Assembly: GCA_002479255.1 (NCBI GenBank)
Contig: DLMJ01000030.1
Span: 62,001 to 126,000, forward strand
Origin: Candidatus Binatus soli
GTDB lineage: Bacteria; Desulfobacterota; Binatia; Binatales; Binataceae
Direction of reading: 5' to 3'
Length of the DNA: 64,000 bases
A program made the translations under genes and the position numbers. The notes under the pieces are model-generated. The model had not been told where the DNA came from and did no database searches. It saw only the letters and a program-made list of their open reading frames with translations. Below, one piece after another: positions 34,763-43,485 of the stretch (its first letter is position 1; every line of letters starts with the position of its first letter).

Positions 34763-36198
34763 CAGCCCTTGATGACGGCAAACGGCTTGAGTCTGGCGAC
34801 CCGCCGGGTTACGCGTGCGGCTTCCATGACCGCTACCACCTCGGCGACGTCCTTGTAGGCGTGCGGCATCTCCTCGGCTATGCCGGCGCGGCTGTGGGCT
34901 CGGACAGTAACGCCCAGCGCCTTTAATTCGGCGTGCAAGTCGCGCCCGCCGGCTTCTTTCTTTGCTTTCATTCGGCTCATCAACCGCCCAGCGCCGTGGC
35001 ACGATGAGCCGAAGGTCTCGCGCATCGCGGTTTCAAGGCCCACCAGGACGAACGAATAGCGGCCCATATCTCCAGGCACCAGCACGGGCTGTCCGATAGG
35101 ACGCAGCGCCTGAGGCAACGCGGGATGGCCGGGGCCGAAGGCGCGGGTGGCGCCCTTGCGATGCACGCATACGAGCCGCGTCCGGCCGTCCACACTGTGC
35201 TCTTCGAATTTGGCGATATTGTGGCATACGTCGTACACCAGCTCGAAGCCCAGTTCTATCGGCGCGATCGAGAGCGCATCCAGGAAAGCCTGCTCTGCGA
35301 GGTGCATCATTACCTGCCGATTGCACCAGGCAAAGTTCGCGGCGGCGGCCATGGCGCCGAGATAGGCTTGCCCTTCCGGCGCGCTGATTGGAACGGCGGC
35401 GAGCTGGCGATCGGGCAGGTTGATTCCGTAACGGGCCATCGCGCCAACGATAAGTTTGAGGTAGTCATCGCAGGTTTGGTGGCCGAGGCCGCGCGAGCCC
35501 GAATGGATCAGCACCGTGACCTGACCGAGTTCGAGTCCCAAGGCGTCGGCAAGCTTCGAGTCATAGATCTCGTCGATCCGGCTGACTTCGAGAAAGTGAT
35601 TGCCGGAACCGAGCGTGCCCAGTTGCTTTGCACCGCGCTGGTAAGCGCGCTCGCTTATGCGGTCGGGGTCGGCGCCCGCGAGCATCCCGCCTTCTTCGGT
35701 ATGTTCGAGGTCGCGCTCGGTAGCGTATCCGTTGCGCAGCGCCCAATTCGCACCTTGGCCGGCCACTTCCTTGAGTTGTTCGATCGACAGTCCCGGAATC
35801 GCGCCCCAAGAGCCGACTCCGGCCGGAATCCTGGCGAAGAGCGCGTCGGCCAGCCGGTCTATTCGCGGTTCGACGAAGTTGAAATGGAGGCGCGTGCGCG
35901 CCAGGCGCACGCCACAATTGATGTCGTAGCCGACCCCTCCGGGAGATATGACGCCTTCACGGGCATCGACAGCCGCCACGCCGCCAATGGGGAAGCCGTA
36001 GCCCCAATGGATGTCGGGCATCGCGAGGGAGTAGCCGACGATCCCCGGCAGACAGGCAACGTTGGCAACCTGCGTGAGGGCCGGGTCTTCGCGCATTCCC
36101 TCGATCATCCTCGCGCTGGCATAGACTCGTCCGGGTACCCGCATTGCGCCGGTTTTCGGAATCTCCCACAGGTAATCGCTGAGCTTGATCAGATCCAT
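34762..36198 (-). CDS. rtcB: RNA-splicing ligase RtcB
   Basis: A 478-residue GTP-dependent tRNA/RNA ligase joining 2',3'-cyclic phosphate or 3'-phosphate ends to 5'-OH ends. Motifs: MPDIHWGYGFPIGGVAA and SPGGVGYDINCGVRL (Mn ligands Asp and Cys), GTLGSGNHFLEV, HSGSRGLGHQ, VCHNIAKFE and VHRKGATRAFGPGHP. The C-terminal CHGAGRLMSR carries the His that is guanylylated. The full set of metal and nucleotide ligands is present. Coupled with archease downstream; PRPP synthetase and nicotinate phosphoribosyltransferase lie upstream on the same strand. Confidence 0.95.
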   Translation of the reverse strand: MDLIKLSDYLWEIPKTGAMRVPGRVYASARMIEGMREDPALTQVANVACLPGIVGYSLAMPDIHWGYGFPIGGVAAVDAREGVISPGGVGYDINCGVRLARTRLHFNFVEPRIDRLADALFARIPAGVGSWGAIPGLSIEQLKEVAGQGANWALRNGYATERDLEHTEEGGMLAGADPDRISERAYQRGAKQLGTLGSGNHFLEVSRIDEIYDSKLADALGLELGQVTVLIHSGSRGLGHQTCDDYLKLIVGAMARYGINLPDRQLAAVPISAPEGQAYLGAMAAAANFAWCNRQVMMHLAEQAFLDALSIAPIELGFELVYDVCHNIAKFEEHSVDGRTRLVCVHRKGATRAFGPGHPALPQALRPIGQPVLVPGDMGRYSFVLVGLETAMRETFGSSCHGAGRLMSRMKAKKEAGGRDLHAELKALGVTVRAHSRAGIAEEMPHAYKDVAEVVAVMEAARVTRRVARLKPFAVIKG

Positions 36199-36241
36199 GC
36201 TTGCGCCTCAGACAAATCATCCGTTCATGATTTGTTCGCGA

Positions 36242-37180
36242 TCATCGGTGGCTCAGGAGTTCGGTCATGGACTCGCCAACGTTCAGGCGAGTCACTGTCT
36301 CGGCGAGCATAGGGGCCAAGCTTACCACCTGCAGAGTCAGCGAACCGTGCTCCGGAGTCGGCAGGCTGTCGGTCACCACGATTCGTTTCAGCGGCAAAGC
36401 TGAAAGCCGGCGGATCGCGGGGCCTACGAGCAATGCATGGCTGGCAACTACCATGATCTCGGGAATGCAACCGGCGGCGATCATGGCTGCCGCGGCAGCC
36501 TCTACGGTGCCGCCGGTCGATATCATGTCATCCACGATGATCGGCGCACGTCCGCCGACCTCGCCAACGATGCCACGCACTCTTACTTCTTCGCCGCTGA
36601 GGCGGATTTTGTGGACAATTGCGATGGGCAGGCTTAGCAGTTCCCCGTAGCGTTCGGCGAGTTTGACGGCCCCCAGGTCCGGCGCGACGATCACACTCTT
36701 GTCAGTGACCAATTCCTCGATGGCATTTGCAAAGAGCGATACCGCGCTCAGGTGCTCAAGCGGGACGCTGAAGAAGCCCTCGAGGGAAACGGTATGAAGA
36801 TCGAGGGCGACAATTCGCTCGAAGCCGGCAACTACCAGCAGGTCCGCGGCAATCCGTGCGCCAACCGCTTCCCGCCCGTTTGCCCGGCGATCCTGACGCG
36901 CATATCCGAAGTACGGAACTACGGCAGTAAGCCGGGATGCACCTGCCCGCCGGCAAGCGTCGGCGAGGAAGAGCAATTCCATCAAGTGACGGTCCACGGG
37001 AGGACCGGTCGGCTGAACCACGTAGACGTCACAGCCGCGCACGCTTTCTTCCATCTCTGCGTGCAACTCGGTGTCCGGAAAACGGTTCAGAACAGAGCGG
37101 CAGACCCGGGTTCCGAGCCTTTCGGCAATAGAGTCGGCAAGCGACGGGTTTCCAGAGCCGGCTACAACAACGAGATTCAT
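36242..37180 (-). CDS. prs: ribose-phosphate pyrophosphokinase (PRPP synthetase)
   Basis: A 312-residue enzyme making PRPP from ribose-5-phosphate and ATP. VVAGSGNPSLADSIAERLG is the N-terminal fold, VVPYFGYARQDRRANGREAV the ATP/flexible loop region, DLHTVSLEGFF the metal-binding segment and PIIVDDMISTGGTVEAAA the PRPP loop. Directly downstream of nicotinate phosphoribosyltransferase, which consumes PRPP, and upstream of rtcB with 43 bp spacing; it may feed the local salvage pathway rather than be the only housekeeping copy. Confidence 0.93.
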   Translation of the reverse strand: MNLVVVAGSGNPSLADSIAERLGTRVCRSVLNRFPDTELHAEMEESVRGCDVYVVQPTGPPVDRHLMELLFLADACRRAGASRLTAVVPYFGYARQDRRANGREAVGARIAADLLVVAGFERIVALDLHTVSLEGFFSVPLEHLSAVSLFANAIEELVTDKSVIVAPDLGAVKLAERYGELLSLPIAIVHKIRLSGEEVRVRGIVGEVGGRAPIIVDDMISTGGTVEAAAAAMIAAGCIPEIMVVASHALLVGPAIRRLSALPLKRIVVTDSLPTPEHGSLTLQVVSLAPMLAETVTRLNVGESMTELLSHR

Positions 37181-37320
37181 GTCAGTCCATCCGCAGATCT
37201 AAATTGTTCATTTGCTATCAGCATCGTTGCTGTATCCAGCGCCGTCACCTATGTCAAACTTCAGCACTCGACGTGAAGTTCCCGGCGTTGTGACTGGCAT
37301 GAAGTTTCATCTCCGCTCGA

Positions 37321-38724
37321 TTATTCCTGGCACTTCGCTGCGCGTTGTTTCTGTTCATCCAGCATCGTACTGAGGGCAAACGTATACCGCGCCGGATACG
37401 CCTCGGGCTGCTCGAGGTCCTTGTAACGCTGGTCAAGACGCTCAAGCGTGCTGAGGAATCGCTCGCGCGACTCGGCGAGCTTGGGACGCGGCATGAGTCG
37501 GCGACCACCGCTGAATTGCAGAGACAGGAGTGTCGCGACTTCGGACGGAATTGGACTGAATTGGCGCGCGACGAGCGGCGCGGTCTCGTCGGCCAGACCT
37601 ATCAGGTCGGCGTAAAAGCGGCCGTCAGCGTCGATTGCGCGGAACACCTGCTTTTTCCCCGGCAGGGTGAGCTTGCCCTGGGAAGTCTTGATTCGAGGGA
37701 TGCCGTCGTATTCGTTCAGCTTGTAGGCGAGGTCGAGCGATGGGGCGTCGCCGCTCACAACCATCTCGGTGCCGACGCCGAAAGCGTCGATAGGCGCGTT
37801 TGCCGCGATCAGATCGTGAATCTTGTATTCGTTGAGATTCCCGCTCGCGAAGATCGAAGTATTCTTCAGACCGTTACGATCAAGGATGGCCCGCGCCTTG
37901 AGACTCAAGTCGGCGAGATCGCCGCTGTCGAGCCGTACACCCTGCAGCTCAAAGCCTTGCCGGCGCATCTGATCCGCGACAATGACGGCGTTCTGGACGC
38001 CCCGGACGGTATCGTAGGTATCGACCAGAAGCGTGCTGAGCTTTGGGAAATCCCGCACGAAGTGCTCGAAGGCCTGGCGCTCCCGGTCATGCGCCATGAT
38101 GTAGCTGTGAGCCATGGTGCCGTAGAGCGGGATACCGTAACGCCGGCCGGCAAGAACATTGGAAGTGCCGTCGAAACCCGCAAGGTAGCTCGAACGCGCC
38201 GCTATGAGGCCTGCGGCCTCGCCTTGGCTGCGTCTGAGTCCGAAATCAACCAGCCGCTTGCCCCGCGCCGCGATCACGCTGCGCGCCGCCTTGCTCGCGA
38301 TAAGCGACGCCATTCCGATCTGGTTGATGACCAGCGTCTCGATCAGTTGCGCCTCGATTAGCGGAGCGCGCACTTCGATGATTGGTTCCCCGGCAAAAAA
38401 GACCGTGCCTTCAGCCATGGCATGGACCTCGCCCGTAAATCGCAGTTTGCCGAGGAAATCGAGGAAGTCCGATTTGAACAGCTGCATTGACGCCAGGTAA
38501 TCGAGTATGGCCGGTTCGAACCGAAACTGTTCAAGCGCTTCCAGCAGGCGTTCCAGGCCTGCTGCCACAAGGAAGCCGCGGCGTGGAGGCAGGCGGCGGA
38601 CGCTCATGCCGAAGCATGCCGGTCGATTGAATCCCAGAGCAAAATAGCTTGCCGCCATGGTAAGCTCGTAGAGATCGGTGAGCAGAGGAATCTCGTTTGA
38701 ATCGAATCTCAGGTCGATTGGCAT
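37321..38724 (-). CDS. pncB: nicotinate phosphoribosyltransferase
   Basis: A 467-residue NAD-salvage enzyme converting nicotinate and PRPP to nicotinate mononucleotide with ATP hydrolysis. Motifs visible: LTDLYELTMAASYFALGF at the N-terminus, DFGLRRSQGEAAG, GTMAHSYIMAH (with the autophosphorylated His region), LLVDTYDTVRGVQNAV and GVRLDSGDLADLS. Full length for the PncB2-like class. It may share a transcript with prs 140 bp downstream. In M. tuberculosis pncB2 (Rv0573c) is next to the Rv0571c fusion, a parallel to this neighbourhood. Confidence 0.93.
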   Translation of the reverse strand: MPIDLRFDSNEIPLLTDLYELTMAASYFALGFNRPACFGMSVRRLPPRRGFLVAAGLERLLEALEQFRFEPAILDYLASMQLFKSDFLDFLGKLRFTGEVHAMAEGTVFFAGEPIIEVRAPLIEAQLIETLVINQIGMASLIASKAARSVIAARGKRLVDFGLRRSQGEAAGLIAARSSYLAGFDGTSNVLAGRRYGIPLYGTMAHSYIMAHDRERQAFEHFVRDFPKLSTLLVDTYDTVRGVQNAVIVADQMRRQGFELQGVRLDSGDLADLSLKARAILDRNGLKNTSIFASGNLNEYKIHDLIAANAPIDAFGVGTEMVVSGDAPSLDLAYKLNEYDGIPRIKTSQGKLTLPGKKQVFRAIDADGRFYADLIGLADETAPLVARQFSPIPSEVATLLSLQFSGGRRLMPRPKLAESRERFLSTLERLDQRYKDLEQPEAYPARYTFALSTMLDEQKQRAAKCQE

Positions 38725-38830
38725 ATCGGTCCTCCATCAGATATCCCAAGAGAGTCAATCTTTAATGATCTACGATGCAACTTCAGCGGACTGTGTCTCA
38801 AAACTCGACGCCCAAAGAAGGTGAATTCAA

Positions 38831-39379
38831 ATGCAGCGCCCCGTTCAAATTACCTCACGTGATTTTCCATTGACCCCGGCCATGGAGGCGCAGATCCGCG
38901 AACGCGCCGACGACCTACAGATCTACTTCCCGCGGCTCACCGGATGCCACGTCGTAGTCGAAGGTCCGGTTCGTCACCACCGCAAAGGAGGCCCGTTCAA
39001 CGTTCGGATCGATCTCCGCACGCCCCGTGCGGAGATCTCCGTCAACCACCAGTCGGCCGATGATCTGGCGATCGCGATCAGAGATGCATTCGATGCCGCC
39101 CGGCGTCGCCTGGAGGATCATCTTCGCGAACTAAGGCGCGACGTCAAGGCACACGAGCTACCATCGGTTGGCCGCGTTGCCCGCATTTTCCCGACAGAGG
39201 GCTACGGCTTCCTCGAAACGCCGGACAACCGCGAGATATATTTCCATCGTCACAGCGTCCTCGACGAGCATTTCGACGAGCTGACGCCCGGAACCGCGGT
39301 GCGCTTTGCCGAGGAGGAGGGTGATAAAGGTCCGCAGGCGAGCACCGTCGCGATCATCGGAGGCAAGCACCACCGGTAG
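38831..39379 (+). CDS. HPF/RaiA ribosome-hibernation domain fused to a cold-shock domain
   Basis: A 182-residue protein with two modules. Residues about 1-105 resemble the HPF/RaiA (YfiA) fold that binds the 30S decoding site in dormant ribosomes (QITSRDFPLTPAMEAQIRER; AEISVNHQSADDLAIAI). Residues about 112-178 are a cold-shock domain with RNP-like segment PTEGYGFLETPDNREIYFHR. Such fusions are known in several phyla. Likely role: ribosome protection under stress, with the CSD adding single-strand nucleic-acid binding. Divergent from pncB. Confidence 0.85.
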   Translation: MQRPVQITSRDFPLTPAMEAQIRERADDLQIYFPRLTGCHVVVEGPVRHHRKGGPFNVRIDLRTPRAEISVNHQSADDLAIAIRDAFDAARRRLEDHLRELRRDVKAHELPSVGRVARIFPTEGYGFLETPDNREIYFHRHSVLDEHFDELTPGTAVRFAEEEGDKGPQASTVAIIGGKHHR

Positions 39380-39464
39380 CGGGCCGGCTTGAGCTGAGCT
39401 AACCTGGTCCGCGCGCAGGGCGAGCAGCCAACCGGCGCAACAGGCGCCAAAGAGAGAAAAACGA

Positions 39465-39905
39465 GTGAACCAGCAGCACCAAACGCATTGGGCGGCCCTA
39501 TTTGCGGTCGCCAGCGAATTAGCCAAGCGCGGTCATGAGGTGGCTTTCACGCAAGGAAATTCAACGCCGCTTGCCGACCTGATGGTCGTCAGTCCGAAGT
39601 CCAAAAAAATGTTCCTCGTCGATGTGAAAGGCCTCTACCGCAAAAATCCATGGGTCGTAAAACCAAAGCCCGAGCGGGCCGACCTCTTCTATATACTTGC
39701 GTATGTTCCCGTCGGTGAGCCGAACCAATTTTTCATTCTTACGCAGGCCGAAGCGAACCGGCATGTCCAATCCGAATTGATCCGGCTGCATCGCACGCCT
39801 GCCGAGTTGATTCGGTTACACCGCAAGCCAAATTATCCGATGAAGGGCTTTGCGTTTAAGCTGGCTGAGCCACATAAAGACGCATGGCAGATATTGCCGC
39901 AATAA
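39465..39905 (+). CDS. hypothetical protein, possible PD-(D/E)xK nuclease-like fold
   Basis: A 146-residue protein. The N-terminal half has the order helix (AALFAVASELAKRGHEVA), STPLADLMVVSPKSKKMF and LVDVKGLYRKNPW, resembling the Asp ... Asp-x-Lys core of PD-(D/E)xK nucleases. The C-terminal half contains an internal repeat, SELIRLHRTP then AELIRLHRKP. There is no obvious partner methyltransferase. The position close to the tRNA island edge is suggestive of accessory DNA. The nuclease assignment is tentative. Confidence 0.5.
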   Translation: MNQQHQTHWAALFAVASELAKRGHEVAFTQGNSTPLADLMVVSPKSKKMFLVDVKGLYRKNPWVVKPKPERADLFYILAYVPVGEPNQFFILTQAEANRHVQSELIRLHRTPAELIRLHRKPNYPMKGFAFKLAEPHKDAWQILPQ

Positions 39906-40038
39906 CCTCAACCAACCGGCGCGATAGGCGGCAAAAACCAACGCCGCGTTCTCGCGCGCTATCGTCGCCGAAGGAATCGCGCGGCGCATCCGGAAACCGG
40001 CCGGATTCAGATTCTCATTCTGCCCGTGTGCCTTGAGG

Positions 40039-40084
40039 TGGTGGACCGTTGGAGGCTCGAACTCCAGACCCGCTGATTAAGAGT
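40039..40084 (-). repeat. displaced 3' portion of tRNA-Lys (att-like repeat)
   Basis: 46 bp identical at 44 positions to 43378-43423, the 3' part of the intact tRNA-Lys gene from the anticodon through the CCA end. It lacks the 5' half and one acceptor-stem base differs, so it is not a functional tRNA. Same orientation as the intact gene, 3.3 kb away: the typical leftover of integration at a tRNA 3' end. Confidence 0.85.
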
Positions 40085-40098
40085 GAGTCTCGGCGAAA

Positions 40099-42024
40099 TT
40101 ACTGGTAGAGGCGAAAGATTGCCGCCAGCACCGCGAACTCTCCGATGCGGGGGAGAATGATGCGGATGCGGTCACGATGGCCGCGTAGCCCCGCTGCCAG
40201 CTCGCCCACCGCGCCATCCTCCTGGCCCGCCAGGCCGGCCAGGTCCAAAACCACTCGATCCTTCCGGCGCGCCAAGGCCGCGCGCAGATCCGCAACGAAC
40301 CGTCCGGCTGCGGATGCCGTGAGCCGTCCCTCCAGCAGCACCCACACCGTCGAGGCGGGCCGCCGTTCCACCTGGATCGAGAGCCCCGCGGGATCCTCAC
40401 TGCATAAGCGCTCCCAAGCCCGCCCGCAACCGGCCTCCGACATCCTGAAGGTATTCCTCACGAGCGGCGGGTGCTGGAAGAGGCCCAATCTGAGCGTAAG
40501 TCCCGTCCAGGAAGCCAAGCCTACTGCCGCAACCGACAGGATACGCTCCGTCCAGGTGGGACTCCCCAGCTCTGCGTGGAGCTGATTTTGGAGCCTGCCA
40601 ATCCAACGCCGCACCTGCGCTGTCGGCCCGAACAGCCTGCCCGCCAGGAACACGGGGTAAGCTTTCCTGAGGTCGGCTGCGATCCGCTCCGCCTTGGCGC
40701 GCAGAAATGGGCTCGGGGACTCCCGGAGCTTGAGGTATCCCTCGAGCCATCGGTCCACTGAACGGTACAGGACCGGTCCCAAGTTGCGGAAATCTTCCTC
40801 GAAGCAACGCTTTTGGGCAGCCTCGATCTGGTCGGACGTCATCGATGGATGGCTGACCATCGCATGGAATCCGGTCCCCCGGCGATAGAATAGTTCGGGA
40901 TCCTCGGCCACCTCTGGAAGAAGTTTCCCCTCCCGGATGACTTCGTCGTAGAAGGGAGTGCCGGGACAAGGACCGTAAATTAAGAACTGTGTGAGCACCG
41001 GTCGCAACGCGAGTAGGCCCGAGAGTTCCTCTTCAATGATCTCGGGCGTCTGGTAGGGGAAGCCCACGATCATAGAGGCCAGGATGGTGATTCCGTGCTC
41101 GCGGTACTCGCGGAAGATCTCTTCGACCGGCCGGCCCGACTGTTTTGGATAGCCTGATCGCGTTCCCTCGTATCCGATCCACATCCCGTCGATCCCCATC
41201 TCGAGAATCTCGGTCACGGTGTACTGGCTCAAGGCCCGGACGCTGGCGAAGACGAAAATGGAGAGAGGCTTGCCGGCCCGGAGAACACATTCCCGAAACT
41301 CCATCGCCCGGCGACGGTTAAGCAGAAAATCCTCGTCCATGATCATGATGGAGAGCTTGGGATCGACCTCGAGATAGCGTTCAACCACCTGGTAGATGTC
41401 GGCCCCTGTAGGAAGCAGGCGGATGTGCTTTCGCTTGAAGAAATGAGAGGTGCAGCAGAAATCGCACCCGTTCGGACATCCCAGGCCGCCAAACACGATC
41501 CCTGTCCGCGAAATCTGCTTCGAGAACACCTGCAGGCGGTTGATGATCAGAGGGTGGCGGTACGGCATCCCGATCTCGGGTTCGCCCAGGAGGCGGCGCA
41601 TGAAGCCTACTCCCTCCTCGCGGCAGATATGGTCGCCGTAGGGGCGCAGCATCTCATCGGGCGCCACTGTCCCGTACCCGCCCAGCACGATCTTCGACTG
41701 CGGCGAATATTTCCGGACCAGCGCCACAACTTCCTTCATGCGGTGGTAGGTGGCCAGGACGAAACATACGCCCACCACGTCGTACCCGCGCCTGAGCTCG
41801 CGGACGAGTTCCCTGCGGGAGGGATACTGGAGCACCGCGGTCGGGGCCTCGAGGTTCTCGGCGATGTAGTCCAGCGAGAACTGGGTATGGTGAGAACGGG
41901 GGCTGAACAGGCCTTGGGCGCGGGTCACCTGTTCGTGGAGCAACTCGTACCCTACACTCGGGGAATCGCCGTGGCGGACCCCCAGTGGACGGCAGACGGA
42001 CGTGAGCAGGACTTGATGTGTCAC
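40099..42024 (-). CDS. B12-binding radical SAM protein with C-terminal STAS-like domain
   Basis: A 641-residue protein. Residues about 55-150 form a Rossmann B12-binding-like domain; the radical SAM core binds [4Fe-4S] through Cys183, Cys187 and Cys190 in GLGCPNGCDFCC (CxxxCxxC). The core continues to about residue 400 (MIVGFPYQTPE; GPCPGTPFYDEVI). A helical linker follows, then residues about 560-641 resemble a STAS/anti-sigma-antagonist fold (VLLEGRLTASAAGRFVADL; VVLDLAGLAGQEDGAVGEL). No conserved phosphorylatable Ser is obvious. The start is GTG at 42024. Class B enzymes methylate or rearrange unactivated carbons; substrate unknown. Sits inside the tRNA-Lys island. Confidence 0.85.
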   Translation of the reverse strand: MTHQVLLTSVCRPLGVRHGDSPSVGYELLHEQVTRAQGLFSPRSHHTQFSLDYIAENLEAPTAVLQYPSRRELVRELRRGYDVVGVCFVLATYHRMKEVVALVRKYSPQSKIVLGGYGTVAPDEMLRPYGDHICREEGVGFMRRLLGEPEIGMPYRHPLIINRLQVFSKQISRTGIVFGGLGCPNGCDFCCTSHFFKRKHIRLLPTGADIYQVVERYLEVDPKLSIMIMDEDFLLNRRRAMEFRECVLRAGKPLSIFVFASVRALSQYTVTEILEMGIDGMWIGYEGTRSGYPKQSGRPVEEIFREYREHGITILASMIVGFPYQTPEIIEEELSGLLALRPVLTQFLIYGPCPGTPFYDEVIREGKLLPEVAEDPELFYRRGTGFHAMVSHPSMTSDQIEAAQKRCFEEDFRNLGPVLYRSVDRWLEGYLKLRESPSPFLRAKAERIAADLRKAYPVFLAGRLFGPTAQVRRWIGRLQNQLHAELGSPTWTERILSVAAVGLASWTGLTLRLGLFQHPPLVRNTFRMSEAGCGRAWERLCSEDPAGLSIQVERRPASTVWVLLEGRLTASAAGRFVADLRAALARRKDRVVLDLAGLAGQEDGAVGELAAGLRGHRDRIRIILPRIGEFAVLAAIFRLYQ

Positions 42025-42233
42025 GATGAATCGTTACGTGGTTAATCGGGATTTCCATTTTGGATCCCGAACAGCGGCCGTTTAGACTAGACGGTCTGCC
42101 TGTGCAATGTTTCCAGCCCGGTCTTTGGTTCAGATGTTTCCAGCGACCCCGGAAGGGGACATATCTGCCTCTCCCGAGAATCCCAAAACCCGGACCGTCG
42201 CCTTTCCAGCACCTGTCGTCTTCATTTCTTCCT
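42025..42233. other. gap between the two island genes
   Basis: About 210 bp, no coding signal. Two GTTTCCAG words occur 30 bp apart (near 42109 and 42135). Nothing else assignable. Confidence 0.3.
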
Positions 42234-43307
42234 CTACCGGTTGAAGGCCGCCGCCAGATTGCGGCTGCCGTCCTTCGATGCCGTCACTTGTTCGAGCCTG
42301 GAAAGGCGCTCCTCGAACGCGGTCCGCATCGCCAGCTCCCGTTCGCGGCTGGCCTTCAGCTCGGCGGCCTGCCGACGCATCGAGGCTTTCATATCCGCCA
42401 TCTGCGCGGCCTGCTTCTGAAGCTCGTTGAGCAGCATCGAGGTGTCCGCCGATTTGGACACTCCGCACCCGAGCTTGCCGGTGCTGTCAACCAATACGGT
42501 GCAGTGCTTGGTTCCGACCTTTTCTTTGTAGATGCCGGCGACGTGGGTGTCGGTCTGTGTGCCCTGCACGCCGATCCGAATGGTGTCGGACTCGGCCACG
42601 ACGCCTTCGTTGCCGATATCTATATTGTTGCTTCCGGTGATGAGATTGGTGCCTGCGTTATAGCCAATGCCGATGTTGCCGATGCCCGTGGTGTTGCTGT
42701 AGAGAGCGGCAACTCCAGCGGCAGTATTTTCGGTGCCCGTGGTGTTCCAGTAGAGGGCGTTCTCCCCGGTGGCGGTATTATAGTCGCCCGTGGTGTTCTG
42801 AACGAGGGCGCTCAACCCGGTGGCGGTATTATAGTCGCCCGAGACGTTGCTCTGGAGGGCGTTCACCCCGGTGGCAGTATTATAGTCGCCCGTGCCGTTG
42901 CCGACGAGGGCTGCCGCTCCGGTGGCGGTATTTTCGCGGCCCGTGGTGTTCCAGTAGAGGGCGAACACCCCGGTGGCGGTATTTTCGTAGCCTGTGGTGT
43001 TGGTGTAGAGGGCGGACACCCCGGCTGCGGTATTAGCCCCGCCCGCGGTGTTGGCGCTGAGGGCGCCAACCCCGGTGGCGGTATTTTCGTAGCCAGTGGT
43101 GTTCTGAACGAGGGTGCTCGATCCGGTGGCGGTATTTGCGTAACTGCCGCTGCTGGTGTTGGTCAGTGGCGTGCAGGTACCACCAATGGTCGCGTTTAGT
43201 CCGGCGCAGGTGTCGGTTCCCGGCTCCGCCGCAGCGATGCCCGCGCTCGCGAGCACAATGAGCAAAGCGGCTACTATGCAAGAGTAAAAACTCGTAGCTG
43301 TTTTCAT
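42234..43307 (-). CDS. secreted beta-helix repeat protein (Hep_Hag/YadA-head-like)
   Basis: A 357-residue exported protein. Signal peptide residues 1-27 (FYSCIVAALLIVLASAGIAA). Residues about 45-215 hold eight to nine 20-residue repeats of the form NTTGYENTATGVGALSA, encoded by 60-bp tandem repeats. The repeat resembles YadA-head/Hep_Hag motifs, which trimerise into left-handed beta-rolls. The segment IRIGVQGTQTDTHVAGIY is common in related proteins ending in an S74 chaperone domain, but here a coiled coil (residues about 285-345) takes its place. No outer-membrane anchor is visible. Probably a surface or secreted fibrous protein. Confidence 0.75.
   Translation of the reverse strand: MKTATSFYSCIVAALLIVLASAGIAAAEPGTDTCAGLNATIGGTCTPLTNTSSGSYANTATGSSTLVQNTTGYENTATGVGALSANTAGGANTAAGVSALYTNTTGYENTATGVFALYWNTTGRENTATGAAALVGNGTGDYNTATGVNALQSNVSGDYNTATGLSALVQNTTGDYNTATGENALYWNTTGTENTAAGVAALYSNTTGIGNIGIGYNAGTNLITGSNNIDIGNEGVVAESDTIRIGVQGTQTDTHVAGIYKEKVGTKHCTVLVDSTGKLGCGVSKSADTSMLLNELQKQAAQMADMKASMRRQAAELKASRERELAMRTAFEERLSRLEQVTASKDGSRNLAAAFNR
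42700..43140 (-). repeat. 60-bp tandem coding repeats
   Basis: Recurring GGTGGCGGTATT words on the plus strand at about 60-bp spacing; these encode the 20-residue units of the beta-helix protein. Copy number is likely to vary between strains by slippage or recombination. Confidence 0.75.
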
Positions 43308-43377
43308 TAGATTATTCCGCCTCCAGAATCGCCCCGACCTTGGGCGACACAGCCATTCAGCGCGCTCCGGGGTTTTT

Positions 43378-43453
<76 letters not shown>

Positions 43454-43485
43454 ACCGTCGAAGCACGCTTACCTAGCAGGATGTT

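Larger units (their letters stand above)
40039..43377. mobile_element. putative 3.3-kb genomic island in tRNA-Lys
   Basis: Bounded by the intact tRNA-Lys on the right and its 46-bp 3' duplicate on the left. It contains two minus-strand genes (radical SAM-STAS and beta-helix repeat protein) and no integrase. The radical SAM stop lies only 15 bp from the att-like repeat. It may be a degraded or integrase-less island mobilised in trans. Confidence 0.6.

Noticed and set aside
42700..43140. Regular 60-bp repeats resembling a CRISPR array
   Set aside because: There are no unique spacers; the repeats are contiguous, imperfect and in frame, coding for the 20-residue beta-roll units. No cas genes are present.
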